Shown here in pieces: positions 24,882-34,049 of a stretch of DNA of 56,569 nt. The DNA is taken from contig JABSRH010000002.1 in assembly GCA_013215175.1 (NCBI GenBank), positions 1 to 56,569 of the forward strand. The letters are read 5' to 3'. The translations under genes and the position numbers were made by a program. The notes beneath the pieces are model-generated. The model worked only from the letters and a program-made list of their open reading frames with translations. It was not told the DNA's origin and did no database searches. Source of the DNA: Parvularculaceae bacterium. GTDB lineage: Bacteria > Pseudomonadota > Alphaproteobacteria > Caulobacterales > Parvularculaceae. Each line of letters opens with the position of its first letter. The stretch's first letter is position 1.

Positions 24882-26495
24882 TTAGACCCTCGCAATGCCG
24901 AAGTTGTTGGGTTTAGCATTAATGCGCGCTGCTTCTGTCACGGTACCCAACACGAATCCGAGGACGCGCCGTGTGTCGCGAGGATCGATCATGCCGTCGT
25001 CAAGGTTACGGCCCGATGTGGTGAAGGCGTCGGCTTGATTGTCGAAGACGTGTTTGAGGGCGGCTTCTTGGAAGGCTAGCATGTCCGTGTTCGGTTCTTC
25101 ACCCTTTGCTGCAGCGGCTTGCTCAGCGACGATGCGCATGACTTTGCCGGCCTGCTCGCCACCCATGACGCCTGTCATGGCGTTGGGCCACGTGAAACAG
25201 AAATCGGGCTCAAAGCCTCGTCCGCACATGCCGTAATTGCCGGCGCCGAAACTAGCGCCGATCTGTATCGTGATGCGAGGTACGCTGATATTGGCGACGG
25301 CCTGGATCATCTTGGACCCATTCTTGATCATGCCGCCGCGTTCGGTTTCCGTTCCAACCATATAACCTGTTGTATTTTGCAGAAATATGACTGGGGTGTG
25401 CGTGCTGTCGCAGAGTTGAAGGAACTGCGTGGCCTTGTGGGCTCCCGCGTTGTCGATGGGTCCGTTGTTGCCCATCAACGCACAGCGGTGCCCCATAATG
25501 TCGGCAAACACGCACACCGTTGCTGAACCAATGCGCTCCTTAAAGTCAGTGAACGACGATCTGTCGACCAGCCTGCTGATCACTTCTCGAACGTCGTAGG
25601 GGCGCCGATAGTCGGTGGGTACCACTCCCGCTATTTCGTCCGTGCTAAGTGTTGGCGCTGCGTAATCACCTGGGTGTGTCGACGGCGTTTCGGGCAAGCG
25701 TCCAACGACGTCACGAACCATTTGGATAGCGTGGGCGTCATCATCGGCTAGGTAGTCAACCAGGCCCGAAACCTCCGCGTGCATAGCCGCTCCACCCAAG
25801 CTCTGGTCATCGGCGACTTCGCCCGTGGCAGCTTTCAACAGCGGTGGTCCAGCGAGGAAAGCTTTGCCATGTTCCTTCACGGCCACAACGTGGTCTGATA
25901 AACCTGGCATATAGGCGCCACCTGCTGTGGAGGAGCCGTGGAGGCATGCGACCGTTGGAATGCCCGCAGCCGACAGTCTAGCGAGATTGGCAAAAATAGC
26001 CCCGTACTGAACAAATCCTTCAACGAGATAGTTTTTCAGATCGCCGCCAGCGCTCTCGACGAGGTGTACGAAGGGCAACTTTTGTTCGAGTGCGATCTGT
26101 TCGCATCGCATAAAACGATAGGCCGAGCCTGCCTTTATGGCGCCGGCGGAGATGGCGCTATCGTCAACGGTGACCACACATCGCCGTCCGGCGATATAGC
26201 CTATGCCCGCGAGGATCGTTGATCCTGGAACAGATCGTTCCTCTTTATCCGTGTCCAGCATGTACCCAGACAAATTGCCAATGGTCAGGAACGGCATGCC
26301 CGGATCGAGTAAGTGGGCCAAGCGCTCACGTGGCAACAATTGTCCACGTTTATGAAACTTATCGGCTTTTGCGGATGATATCTTCTCGCCGCGGCCGTTC
26401 AGTTCCTTAAGCCTATCGACAAGTGCGAGCATATCGGCGCGGTTCTTCGCAAAGTCCTCGCTGCCGGCATCGATGCGGGAGGTGAATGTCGTCAT
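24882..26495 (-). CDS. Acyl-CoA carboxylase beta subunit (carboxyltransferase), AtuC/LiuB-type
   Basis: The 537-residue carboxyltransferase moves CO2 from biotin to an acyl-CoA. Two crotonase-like halves are clear: HLVESAGGDLKNYLVEGFVQ and HGSSTAGGAYMPGLSDHVV in the first, FLQNTTGYMVGTETERGGM and GASFGAGNYGMCGRGFEPDF in the second. The GGAYxPGLSD form recalls geranyl-CoA carboxylase AtuC more than methylcrotonyl-CoA carboxylase, whose version is usually GGAYVPAMSD; this is recollection of family differences, not an alignment. It overlaps the AtuA-like gene by 4 bp and is followed after one base by the hydratase. Confidence 0.9.
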   Translation of the reverse strand: MTTFTSRIDAGSEDFAKNRADMLALVDRLKELNGRGEKISSAKADKFHKRGQLLPRERLAHLLDPGMPFLTIGNLSGYMLDTDKEERSVPGSTILAGIGYIAGRRCVVTVDDSAISAGAIKAGSAYRFMRCEQIALEQKLPFVHLVESAGGDLKNYLVEGFVQYGAIFANLARLSAAGIPTVACLHGSSTAGGAYMPGLSDHVVAVKEHGKAFLAGPPLLKAATGEVADDQSLGGAAMHAEVSGLVDYLADDDAHAIQMVRDVVGRLPETPSTHPGDYAAPTLSTDEIAGVVPTDYRRPYDVREVISRLVDRSSFTDFKERIGSATVCVFADIMGHRCALMGNNGPIDNAGAHKATQFLQLCDSTHTPVIFLQNTTGYMVGTETERGGMIKNGSKMIQAVANISVPRITIQIGASFGAGNYGMCGRGFEPDFCFTWPNAMTGVMGGEQAGKVMRIVAEQAAAAKGEEPNTDMLAFQEAALKHVFDNQADAFTTSGRNLDDGMIDPRDTRRVLGFVLGTVTEAARINAKPNNFGIARV

Positions 26496-28261
26496 GCTTT
26501 GGTCTCGTTGAGGAGGGTCTGGGGTACACGAACGGGTAGGCGCAAGAGAACTTGAGAGAAGCCCTTGCCTTGTGGGTCATTGCGCAGGCTGGCGATACCG
26601 CCACCGCCGAGCGATTTGGTCAGGAGGAAGTTTATCGCAGCAGCGCCGGGCATAGCGAAGCGTCGGACGTTGCCCTCCAGAACATGGCTGAATTGAGCGG
26701 CTACGCGATCTTCGGTTAACTGGTCCCAGAGATACGGTAGGAGGTCAGGGTGCCGAGCAATCACACCGACATTTGCGCTGTTACCTTTGTCTCCAGATCG
26801 AGCCCATGCCACATCGATCAGAGGAACTTCGGCGAGGTCTCCCAGGTCCGTCGGTTTGGGAGGGTCGGCGATCTCGACTGTGGCTGCTGTTGGCTGTGGT
26901 GCGAACGCCCACGGTCGCGGGCTTTCTTCACCAACGATAACGTGTTGGTCTACAGAGTCTTTGGGTGTTAGGAATGAGAACAGCTGCACCACGGGCGATG
27001 GCTTGGGGCGCCCGCCAGCGAAGCCGCAGAGTCCAGGGGGTGTTGCCAAACCCATTCCCATGGCTTCTTTCAGCAAGATGCCAATGCCGGCCTCATCGGA
27101 GTGGCGCACGCCAATCTTGATGACCACCTCATCCGCATCATGATCATCACCAAATTGAGCACCACTGCCAAGAACCTCAACGGATGTATCCGTGTAAGGA
27201 GGCATGTTGCGTGCCGCTAAAGCAGCGTTGGACCGGTCAAAGACGCATCGAGCAAATTCTCTCGATTTTTCATTGGCTTCATCCCCGTAAAAGCTGAACA
27301 CATGACCGCCGCGCCAGCCTGCTACGTGTGTGGCGCACACCTTTAGGTCGGGCGGTGGCGTTGAGCCCTTGGCGCCGGTTACGCGCACCCGGTCGTTACC
27401 GATGTCTTCCAAAGTCACCGTACGGAAATCGCAGGTGACATCAGGCAATTGGTAGGCGGAGGGGTCACCGATCTCGTACACCAGTTGCTCGGAGACGGTG
27501 CCGCGAGACACGAGGCCGCCAGAGCCTTCGGGCTTGGTGATAACAGCTGTGCCGTCGGCCTCCACTTCGGCAATGGGATAACCGATAGCTTCCCGCCGTG
27601 GCACGTCGCGCCAGTCCGTGAAGTTGCCGCCTGTCGCTTGCGGACCGCATTCGAGTAGATGGCCCACCAAGCTGCCTGCCGCGAGTTTATCAAGGTCGTC
27701 CGCTCGCCAATCATAGCGATGGATCAGTGCGCCGAGCGATAGAGCGCTATCTACCACGCGGCCTGTGATGACGATATCGGCACCCTGCTCAAGAGCCCTC
27801 GCAATCGGGAAGGCGCCGAGATAGGCGTTCATGCTGATGACATGAGCCGCGGGCGAGAGGGGTTCGTTGGTGTCAAGATCGCGAGGCTGCGTATCGCGAA
27901 TGGCGGGAAGCTGACCAATGAGATCGTCGCCGGTCACCACCGCGACTGTGAGATCGAGTTCGGACTTTTTGATCAATGCCCGGAGGGCCGCGCCGCAGGC
28001 CTCTGGGTTCAGGCCCCCAGCATTGCTGATCACCTTCACACCGCGCTCAGCAATGGTGCGCAGGTGAGGGGCCATCGCCGTACTGACGAAATCTGGCGCG
28101 TAACCTTTGCTCGGGTCCTTCATCTTCGCACGGGCCAAGAGGCTCATCGTGATCTCGGCGAGATAGTCATAGATCAGGACGTCCACACCGGCGTTGAGCA
28201 GCTGCGGTGTCGCCATCGCGCTCTCGCCCCAATACCCGCTGGCACCGCCGATCCTGATCAT
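26492..28261 (-). CDS. AtuA-like protein (DUF1446 with C-terminal extension)
   Basis: The 589-residue protein opens MIRIGGASGYWGESAMATPQ, the hallmark of the acyclic terpene utilisation AtuA/DUF1446 family, and has ISNAGGLNPEACGAALRAL and DIVITGRVVDSALSLG. A second region with IDVAWARSGDKGNSANVGVIA forms the C-terminal domain fused in full-length AtuA. AtuA is required for citronellol and geraniol catabolism in Pseudomonas, but its reaction is unknown. The ATG at 28261 has GGGAG six bases upstream; an open frame to 28465 would run into the divergent acyl-CoA dehydrogenase gene. It leads a six-gene operon in which four junctions are ATGA overlaps and one is a 1-nt gap. Confidence 0.9.
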   Translation of the reverse strand: MIRIGGASGYWGESAMATPQLLNAGVDVLIYDYLAEITMSLLARAKMKDPSKGYAPDFVSTAMAPHLRTIAERGVKVISNAGGLNPEACGAALRALIKKSELDLTVAVVTGDDLIGQLPAIRDTQPRDLDTNEPLSPAAHVISMNAYLGAFPIARALEQGADIVITGRVVDSALSLGALIHRYDWRADDLDKLAAGSLVGHLLECGPQATGGNFTDWRDVPRREAIGYPIAEVEADGTAVITKPEGSGGLVSRGTVSEQLVYEIGDPSAYQLPDVTCDFRTVTLEDIGNDRVRVTGAKGSTPPPDLKVCATHVAGWRGGHVFSFYGDEANEKSREFARCVFDRSNAALAARNMPPYTDTSVEVLGSGAQFGDDHDADEVVIKIGVRHSDEAGIGILLKEAMGMGLATPPGLCGFAGGRPKPSPVVQLFSFLTPKDSVDQHVIVGEESPRPWAFAPQPTAATVEIADPPKPTDLGDLAEVPLIDVAWARSGDKGNSANVGVIARHPDLLPYLWDQLTEDRVAAQFSHVLEGNVRRFAMPGAAAINFLLTKSLGGGGIASLRNDPQGKGFSQVLLRLPVRVPQTLLNETKA

Positions 28262-28291
28262 TCGAGTCTCCCTGACACTGTGAATATGACC

Positions 28292-28321
28292 TTGACGAGA
28301 GAAATGAGCAAGCCTCATTAT
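28292..28321 (+). promoter_or_regulatory. Candidate promoter and operator between the atu-like operon and its acyl-CoA dehydrogenase
   Basis: In the 92-bp divergent spacer, TTGACG (28292-28297) and CATTAT (28316-28321) are 18 bp apart and could drive the plus-strand genes. An inverted repeat, AATGAG-CAAGC-CTCATT (28303-28319), sits in the spacer and over the -10. That is where a repressor such as the TetR protein encoded at 29493 would act. The arms are only 6 bp. Confidence 0.45.
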
Positions 28322-28353
28322 TAGTGAAGACCACCCATTTTGGAGATTTCGAG

Positions 28354-29496
28354 ATGCGCAGTCCCTTTGAAACCGCCGAACGGCAGGCCTTTCGCGAGAG
28401 TGTGCGGTCTTTTGTCGAACAGGAAGTGACCCCGTTCGTGGACGATTGGGATGAGGCTGGCTCAATTCCGCCGGAGCTCCACGAGAAAGCGGGGGCGTTG
28501 GGCGTTTTCGGGTTCGCCGTGCCGGAAGAGCTTGGCGGCATCGGCTTCGACGATGTCTTTATGCGGCGGATTTGGGGGGAAGAGTTGGCACGCTGCGGCG
28601 CCGGTGGGGTCGGCGCAGCACTCGGCGCGCGATCGATCTCCATTGATCCGATTGTGAAGCACGCTGATCCTTCCATTCGCGACCGGGTGGTTCCGGAGGT
28701 TGTCTCAGGACGGAAGTGTTGCAGCCTTGGCATCACAGAGCCGTCGGGTGGGTCCGATGTCGCGAACCTCAAGACGAAGGCCGTGCGCGACGGCGAGGGT
28801 TGGCGCCTTTCAGGTAGCAAGACCTTCATCACGGGTGGGATGACGTCGGACTATTTCGTGGTCGGCGCTCGCACGGGCGGAGCCGGTCCAGCTGGTGTTT
28901 CGCTGTTCTTCGTTGAGTGGGGTGCGGAGGGTTTTACCCGTACAGAGCTCGATAAGAAGATGGGCTGGTGGTGTTCGGACCAGGCCACGCTCTATTTCGA
29001 TGACGTCTATGTTCCGCAGACAAACATGATTGGCCCTGAGAATTTGGGCTTCATGGCGATCATGCAGAACTTTAACCTTGAGCGCGTGGCGTTGATCGCA
29101 GGTTGTCTTGGTGCGTGCCAGACGCTCTATGATGATGCGGTATCTTGGGCGCGAGAACGTGAGACGTTCGGTAAGCCGCTGATCAAGCATCAAGTTATCC
29201 GGCACAAGCTCGTGGACATGTCGATGCGTGTGGACGCGCTCGACGGCTATCTCAATCAAGTTTGTTGGCTGATCAATGAGGGTGAGAGCCCTGTCGCTGA
29301 GATATCGAAGGCGAAAGTGTTCGCGACGAAGGCGCTAGAATTCTGTGCGTCGGAGGCGATGCAGATCCTTGGTGGGGCGGGATACTTGCGCGGTAATCGC
29401 GTGGAGCGGATCTATCGCGAGGTGAAGGTCATGGCTATTGGGGGCGGATCGGAAGAGATCATGCGCGACCTCGCGGCGCGGCAGATGGGGCTATGA
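28354..29496 (+). CDS. Acyl-CoA dehydrogenase (IVD/AtuD-like candidate)
   Basis: The 380-residue flavoprotein should oxidise an acyl-CoA to the 2-enoyl-CoA. FAD-binding signatures are CSLGITEPSGGSDVANLKT and the SGSKTFITGG strand; the C-terminus has QILGGAGYLRGNRVERIYRE. At the MCAD catalytic position the sequence is GGGSEE and lacks the YEGT glutamate, while LERVALIAG provides a glutamate (E243) where isovaleryl-CoA and long-chain dehydrogenases keep theirs. That fits a branched or long substrate such as citronellyl-CoA. The ATG at 28354 follows GGAG; GTG 28324 is less likely. It is divergent from the carboxylase operon and overlaps the tetR gene by 4 bp. Confidence 0.88.
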   Translation: MRSPFETAERQAFRESVRSFVEQEVTPFVDDWDEAGSIPPELHEKAGALGVFGFAVPEELGGIGFDDVFMRRIWGEELARCGAGGVGAALGARSISIDPIVKHADPSIRDRVVPEVVSGRKCCSLGITEPSGGSDVANLKTKAVRDGEGWRLSGSKTFITGGMTSDYFVVGARTGGAGPAGVSLFFVEWGAEGFTRTELDKKMGWWCSDQATLYFDDVYVPQTNMIGPENLGFMAIMQNFNLERVALIAGCLGACQTLYDDAVSWARERETFGKPLIKHQVIRHKLVDMSMRVDALDGYLNQVCWLINEGESPVAEISKAKVFATKALEFCASEAMQILGGAGYLRGNRVERIYREVKVMAIGGGSEEIMRDLAARQMGL

Positions 29497-30185
29497 CTGT
29501 ACGGACCAAGACGAAACGCGAGCGCGTTGCGGCCAAGGAAGAGGCCATCGTGGCTGCGGCTACGGACGCTTTCTTGCAAGGCGGCCTCCGGGCTGCGCGG
29601 ATGGCGGAGATCGCCAAAGCGGCGGATGTTGCTGAGGGCACGCTCTACCTTTACTTCCGGAACAAAGAAGCGCTGTTCGCTGCGGTGGTCGAACGGCATT
29701 GGCAGGGTCTCACCGCTGGCGCCAAGAAGGCCGTGGGCCAACACGATGAGCCGATGGACCAGCTCGAGAGCCTCGCGCGCTTCACGCTGACGCGCATCCT
29801 CGACGACTGGGCCCTCTTTGAACTGACTTTTGCAGTCCATTATGGCAGTGAAGGCGGCGATGCACCGGACAATCGCCGTGACTATGTCAAGGAGTTTGAC
29901 CGGGTCATCGAGCGAGGCATCGATCGGGGACAGTTTCCTGCGACAGTGCCAGTGCGGAACCTGAGGGACTTATTCTTCGGCTGCCTCGAATACTCATCGC
30001 GGTCGATGCTGGCTCGTCGCCGGAGTAAGCCTGACGATTACGAGGCCACGATCCGTATGGTGATGGCAGCAATTGCCGGTGCTGCTGGGGCGCGTCAGCC
30101 CACACCAGCTCGCGCTGCACCCGACCGTCTAGAAGCCGCTGTCGACCGGCTTGAAGAGCTCTTGGCGCAGCATGAGCCCGGCTAG
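29493..30185 (+). CDS. TetR/AcrR-family regulator, probable control of the atu-like cluster
   Basis: The 230-residue protein has a TetR helix-turn-helix at about residues 12-60 ([20 protein letters not shown], then [21 protein letters not shown]) and a long helical effector domain. It overlaps the acyl-CoA dehydrogenase by an ATGA, so dehydrogenase and regulator are translated together. TetR proteins of fatty-acid and branched-chain degradation usually respond to acyl-CoAs; an acyl-CoA or terpenoid-CoA ligand is inferred. The candidate operator is the inverted repeat at 28303-28319. Its stop codon shares a CTAG with the convergent glutaryl-CoA dehydrogenase stop. A C-terminal Ala/Arg-rich segment may be disordered. 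Confidence 0.87.
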   Translation: MTVRTKTKRERVAAKEEAIVAAATDAFLQGGLRAARMAEIAKAADVAEGTLYLYFRNKEALFAAVVERHWQGLTAGAKKAVGQHDEPMDQLESLARFTLTRILDDWALFELTFAVHYGSEGGDAPDNRRDYVKEFDRVIERGIDRGQFPATVPVRNLRDLFFGCLEYSSRSMLARRRSKPDDYEATIRMVMAAIAGAAGARQPTPARAAPDRLEAAVDRLEELLAQHEPG

Positions 30186-31354
30186 CTAAAGGCCTGCAGG
30201 CCGGTCATCGCCCGACCCAAGATAAGGGCGTGCACGTCGTGCGTGCCCTCATAGGTATTGACGGTTTCGAGGTTCATTGCGTGCCGCATCACGTGGTACT
30301 CGTCCGCGATACCATTCCCTCCGTGGATGTCGCGGGCGAGCCTGGCGATATCCAGTGCCTTGCCGCAATTATTTCTTTTCATGAGAGAAATGGCTTCTGG
30401 TCTTCCCGTACGTTCGTCCAGCATTCGGCCGAGTCGTAGGGCGCCTTGCAGGCCCAGAACGATCTCCGTTTGCATGTCAGCGAGTTTCTTCTGCACCAAT
30501 TGGGTCGCCGCGATGGGCTTGCCGAAGACTTCTCGGTCGAGGGCGTAATTACGGGCTGCATGCCAACAGAACTCCGCTGCACCCATGGAGCCCCAGGCAA
30601 TCCCGTACCGCGCTTTGTTCAGGCAGGAGAAAGGACCCTTCAGCCCACGGACATGGGGAAGGATCTGATGCTCAGCGATGAAAGCGTCGGTGAGGGCAAT
30701 CTCACCCGTGATCGATGCTCGCAAAGACAGCTTGTGCTCGATCGTCGGTGTGGTGAAACCCTCCGTATCACGATCAACCAAGAAACCACGAATGTCACCG
30801 TCGAGCTTAGCCCAAACGAGCGCCACGTCAGCGATGGGCGCGTTGGTGATCCACATCTTCGAGCCGTTGAGGATGAAGCCGCCGTCAACCCGCTCCGCAT
30901 GCGTCCTCATCGCGCCAGGGTCTGAGCCACCTTCCGGTTCGGTGAGGCCGAAACAGCCGACCGTTTCGCCGCTGGCGAGCTTGGGCAGATAGGCTGCTTT
31001 CTGCTCCTCGCTACCAAACGCTTCGATGGGGTACATGACCAGGGAAGACTGGACGGACATCGCTGAACGGTACCCGGAGTCCACAGCCTCGATGGCCTTG
31101 GCGATTAATCCGTAGGCCACATGGTTGACCCCAGCGCCGCCGAATTCAGGCGAGACCATGGCGCCGAGCAGACCACGCTCGCCCATCTCCGTCATGATGC
31201 AACGGTCAAAAACGCCTAAGCGATTAGCTTCGACAATCCGCGGGAGAAGGTGTTCGTTCGCATACGTTCGTGCGGTCTGCGCAATCGCACGTTCTTCCTC
31301 GGTGAGCTGATCGTCAAGGAGAAAAGGATCGTCCCAACAAAAGCCGTCACTCAT
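30182..31354 (-). CDS. gcdH: Glutaryl-CoA dehydrogenase
   Basis: The 390-residue enzyme should convert glutaryl-CoA to crotonyl-CoA and CO2 in lysine, tryptophan and benzoate catabolism, passing electrons to ETF. GcdH features are [16 protein letters not shown] at the start, [36 protein letters not shown], and the C-terminal catalytic glutamate in [17 protein letters not shown] (about E369). The arginine in GYRSAMSVQ fits the site that binds the glutarate carboxylate. It overlaps the upstream DUF2306-like gene by 4 bp (ATGA), an odd partner. It is not linked to the atu-like genes by strand. Confidence 0.92.
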   Translation of the reverse strand: MSDGFCWDDPFLLDDQLTEEERAIAQTARTYANEHLLPRIVEANRLGVFDRCIMTEMGERGLLGAMVSPEFGGAGVNHVAYGLIAKAIEAVDSGYRSAMSVQSSLVMYPIEAFGSEEQKAAYLPKLASGETVGCFGLTEPEGGSDPGAMRTHAERVDGGFILNGSKMWITNAPIADVALVWAKLDGDIRGFLVDRDTEGFTTPTIEHKLSLRASITGEIALTDAFIAEHQILPHVRGLKGPFSCLNKARYGIAWGSMGAAEFCWHAARNYALDREVFGKPIAATQLVQKKLADMQTEIVLGLQGALRLGRMLDERTGRPEAISLMKRNNCGKALDIARLARDIHGGNGIADEYHVMRHAMNLETVNTYEGTHDVHALILGRAMTGLQAFS

Positions 31355-31767
31355 CCGAAGAACACCTCATGCATGATGCGGCCGGGAGCGAAGGTGAAAA
31401 TCCCAGCGATGATCAATCCAAATAGAAAGATGGCGCCGAAGGGCTTCGCGTGTTTTTTCATGTTCGGGCCGCCTTGGACGATGAAGATTAAGCCGCGGAT
31501 CAAGCCGAACGTCGTCACGGCAGTGAGGATGTGGATCCACGACATGCGATCAATGAGGCTTTTGCCCTCGGCGGGAGGGGCGAGGATAAAGGCTGATGAC
31601 ACGGCGACGATGGCCATCGCCACGACCCAGATTGAACCGAGGGTGCGGTGGGGCAGGGTCCCCTTGGGCGCGGTGAACTGCACAATGCCCAAAAAGAAAG
31701 CCAGCATCGCAGCGAGTGCATGCGCTTGAATGAACCAAGGAGCAGATAAAAGCGGCGACCAGTCCAT
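31351..31767 (-). CDS. Small membrane protein, DUF2306-like
   Basis: This 138-residue protein has four probable membrane segments: about residues 12-32 ([15 protein letters not shown]), 45-63 ([17 protein letters not shown]), 76-96 ([19 protein letters not shown]) and 108-127 ([16 protein letters not shown]). The [16 protein letters not shown]...[12 protein letters not shown] pattern matches DUF2306 inner-membrane proteins of unknown function, whose conserved His residues could bind heme. It is first in a two-gene unit with gcdH, overlapped by 4 bp. No signal for a soluble domain is present. Confidence 0.72.
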   Translation of the reverse strand: MDWSPLLSAPWFIQAHALAAMLAFFLGIVQFTAPKGTLPHRTLGSIWVVAMAIVAVSSAFILAPPAEGKSLIDRMSWIHILTAVTTFGLIRGLIFIVQGGPNMKKHAKPFGAIFLFGLIIAGIFTFAPGRIMHEVFFG

Positions 31768-31933
31768 GCGTTCCTCCCGAACAACCCACCACAGCGTGCC
31801 GGTATCCGCCGATTATTCAAGCGCCGACGGCGTTCTTTGATCCTGGTTGGTGGCAAGACCGGATGTCCAACGAGAAAGGAGCTAGTATCATCTCGCTGCC
31901 GTAAGACTCTCGTGTGAGCTTGCGACGGGGACG

Positions 31934-32386
31934 CTAGCGTTTGAGCCGGTTCACGGCGCGGTCCAGCTCCGAAAGAAACCGTGACCGGTCCTTCTTCTGA
32001 AAAGGCGGCGGGCCGCCGCCCACTTGATCGCCGCTACCGCGCAGATCGGCCATGATGGCGCGGGTGGCGATGGCACCGCCGATCGTGTCAGCGGTGAAGG
32101 GCTTGCCGTTCGGCGCCAGCACGGCGCCGGCCTCGGCCTTGAGGCAGCGATCGGCGAGCAAGATATCCGCTGTGATAACAATAGATTGAGCCGTGACAAG
32201 TTCAACGATTCGGTCGTCCGCTGCATCGAAGTGATCGCTCACCACCTCGAGCGCAACCCAAGGTTCACGCGGGATGCGCATAAAGGCGTTGGCCACAAGT
32301 TTGACGTTGAGGCCGTAGCGCTCAGCGACCCGGTAGATCTCATCCTTCACCGGGCAGGCGTCGGCATCGACTAGGATTTCTGTCAT
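31934..32386 (-). CDS. YaiI/YqxD family protein (DUF188, PIN-like)
   Basis: The 150-residue protein starts with the family signature [20 protein letters not shown] and continues with [20 protein letters not shown] and [19 protein letters not shown]188 proteins have a PIN-like nuclease fold with clustered aspartates, but their role is unknown. Length is typical (about 150). It is monocistronic: 166 bp without a gene lies downstream, and 169 bp separates it from the divergent lpdA. Confidence 0.9.
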   Translation of the reverse strand: MTEILVDADACPVKDEIYRVAERYGLNVKLVANAFMRIPREPWVALEVVSDHFDAADDRIVELVTAQSIVITADILLADRCLKAEAGAVLAPNGKPFTADTIGGAIATRAIMADLRGSGDQVGGGPPPFQKKDRSRFLSELDRAVNRLKR

Positions 32387-32555
32387 GGGCTCGTCTCGTT
32401 TCGCGGGGCTGGCCTAGCCCGGGCGAGGGGCGAACCTCAAGAAGCGCTCGCGGGTGAAGAAAAAACTGTAGTACCTTCGTGAGGTTCGCGCTTGCACCAT
32501 GGCGCAGGTGCTGATTGAACGCGAAACGTCAATTGAGTGCGCAAAGGAGTTCGCT

Positions 32556-33977
32556 GTGGCTGATACCCAATTCGATATGATTGTTATTGGCGCGGGCCCT
32601 GGCGGCTATGTGGCGGCCATTCGTGCAGCGCAGCTGGGCATGAAGACGGCCATCGTGGAGCGGGAGCACCTGGGTGGCGTTTGCTTGAACTGGGGCTGTA
32701 TCCCGACGAAGGCGCTGCTGCGCACCGCTGAAGTCTATACCAACATGAAGCACGCCAGTGCCTATGGTTTGAAGGCAGAGAACATCGGCTTCGACCTCGA
32801 GGGTGTTGTCCAGCGCTCGCGCAAAATCGCGAAGCAGCTCGCCGGTGGCGTCGCGTACCTCATGAAGAAGAACAAGATCACCGTGATCGACGGTGAGGCA
32901 CGCTTGGCGGCGGCGAACGGCTCGGGGCCTTCGATCATCGTCAAGGCGAAGGACGGCAAAGAGACCACCTACCTCGCCAAGAACACGATCATTGCTACCG
33001 GCGCCCGTGCACGGACGATCCCAGCAGCTGGGCTTGAACCCGATGGTAAGTTCATCTGGACAGCCCGCGAGGCCATGACGCCGGACACGTTCCCTAAGCG
33101 CCTTCTCGTCGTGGGCTCTGGCGCCATCGGCATTGAGTTCGCTAGCTTCTACAATGCTCTGGGTGCGGATGTGAAGGTCGTGGAGATGGTCGACCGTATT
33201 CTGCCTGCGGAAGACAAAGAAGTTTCAGCTTTCGCCCGCAAGGCCTTTGAAGGCCAAGGCATGAAGATCATGACCGAAGCCAAGCTCGACAAAGTCGAGA
33301 AGGGCGCCGAAACGATCAAGGCGACCATTGTTGACAAAGCAGGCAAGGCAACCACGGAAGAGTATGATCGGATCATCCTCGCCATCGGTATTGTGGGGAA
33401 CACAGAAGGTATTGGCCTTGAGCAGGTCGGCGTGAAAGTCGACCGCGGCCACGTCCAGGTTGATGAGTGGCTCTCCACCGGTGTGAAGGGCGTTTACGCC
33501 ATCGGCGACGTCTGCGGCCCACCATGGCTTGCCCACAAGGCGGAGCATGAAGGCGTCATCTGTGTCGAGAAGATCGCTGGCTCGAATTCCGTGCACCCCC
33601 TCGATGTCAGCCGTATCCCGGGCTGTACCTATTGCAGCCCGCAAGTGGCATCAGTGGGCCTGACCGAAGAGAAAGCGAAGGCCGCTGGCAAGAAGGTCAA
33701 GGTTGGCAAGTTCCCGTTCCAAGCGAACGGCAAGGCCATTGCGCTGGGTGAGCCGGAAGGCTTCGTGAAGACAGTGTTCGATGCGGAGACCGGCGAATTG
33801 CTAGGTGCCCACATGATTGGTGCTGAGGTGACCGAGCTGATCCAAGGCTACGGCATCGGAATGGCCATGGAAGCGACGGAGGAAGACTTCTTCCATACCA
33901 TCTTCCCGCACCCGACACTGTCGGAGATGATGCACGAGTCAGCACTCGACGCTTATGGGCGTGTGATCCACACCTAA
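32556..33977 (+). CDS. lpdA: Dihydrolipoyl dehydrogenase
   Basis: The 473-residue E3 enzyme reoxidises dihydrolipoamide of 2-oxoacid dehydrogenase complexes and makes NADH. An N-terminal FAD loop GAGPGG precedes the redox disulfide motif GGVCLNWGCIPTK (C43, C48). An NAD loop VVGSGAIGIEFASF lies mid-protein, and the C-terminal dimer domain has the catalytic pair in HPTLSEMMHE. The GTG at 32556 is chosen because GGAG lies six bases upstream; the frame runs to an ATG at 32499, but that extension is not family-like. No E1 or E2 gene is in the window. Confidence 0.94.
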   Translation: MADTQFDMIVIGAGPGGYVAAIRAAQLGMKTAIVEREHLGGVCLNWGCIPTKALLRTAEVYTNMKHASAYGLKAENIGFDLEGVVQRSRKIAKQLAGGVAYLMKKNKITVIDGEARLAAANGSGPSIIVKAKDGKETTYLAKNTIIATGARARTIPAAGLEPDGKFIWTAREAMTPDTFPKRLLVVGSGAIGIEFASFYNALGADVKVVEMVDRILPAEDKEVSAFARKAFEGQGMKIMTEAKLDKVEKGAETIKATIVDKAGKATTEEYDRIILAIGIVGNTEGIGLEQVGVKVDRGHVQVDEWLSTGVKGVYAIGDVCGPPWLAHKAEHEGVICVEKIAGSNSVHPLDVSRIPGCTYCSPQVASVGLTEEKAKAAGKKVKVGKFPFQANGKAIALGEPEGFVKTVFDAETGELLGAHMIGAEVTELIQGYGIGMAMEATEEDFFHTIFPHPTLSEMMHESALDAYGRVIHT

Positions 33978-33996
33978 CGTCGCTGTCCGTCAGCTT

Positions 33997-34045
33997 GCCT
34001 CAAGGTTCGGACGCCTTTACCGAGAAGGTTGCAAAACCTTGAGGC
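33997..34045 (+). promoter_or_regulatory. Leader stem-loop that can mask the DUF853 ribosome site
   Basis: GCCTCAAGGTT (33997-34007) is an exact reverse complement of AACCTTGAGGC (34035-34045), an 11-bp stem with a 27-nt loop. The 3' arm contains the GAGG used by the ATG at 34050. A second, mutually exclusive hairpin is possible: AAGGTT (34025-34030) with AACCTT (34035-34040), loop GCAA, which would leave part of the GAGG free. Two exclusive folds around a start site resemble a translational switch; a plain lpdA 3' structure is the alternative. Confidence 0.5.
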
Positions 34046-34049
34046 TGAC

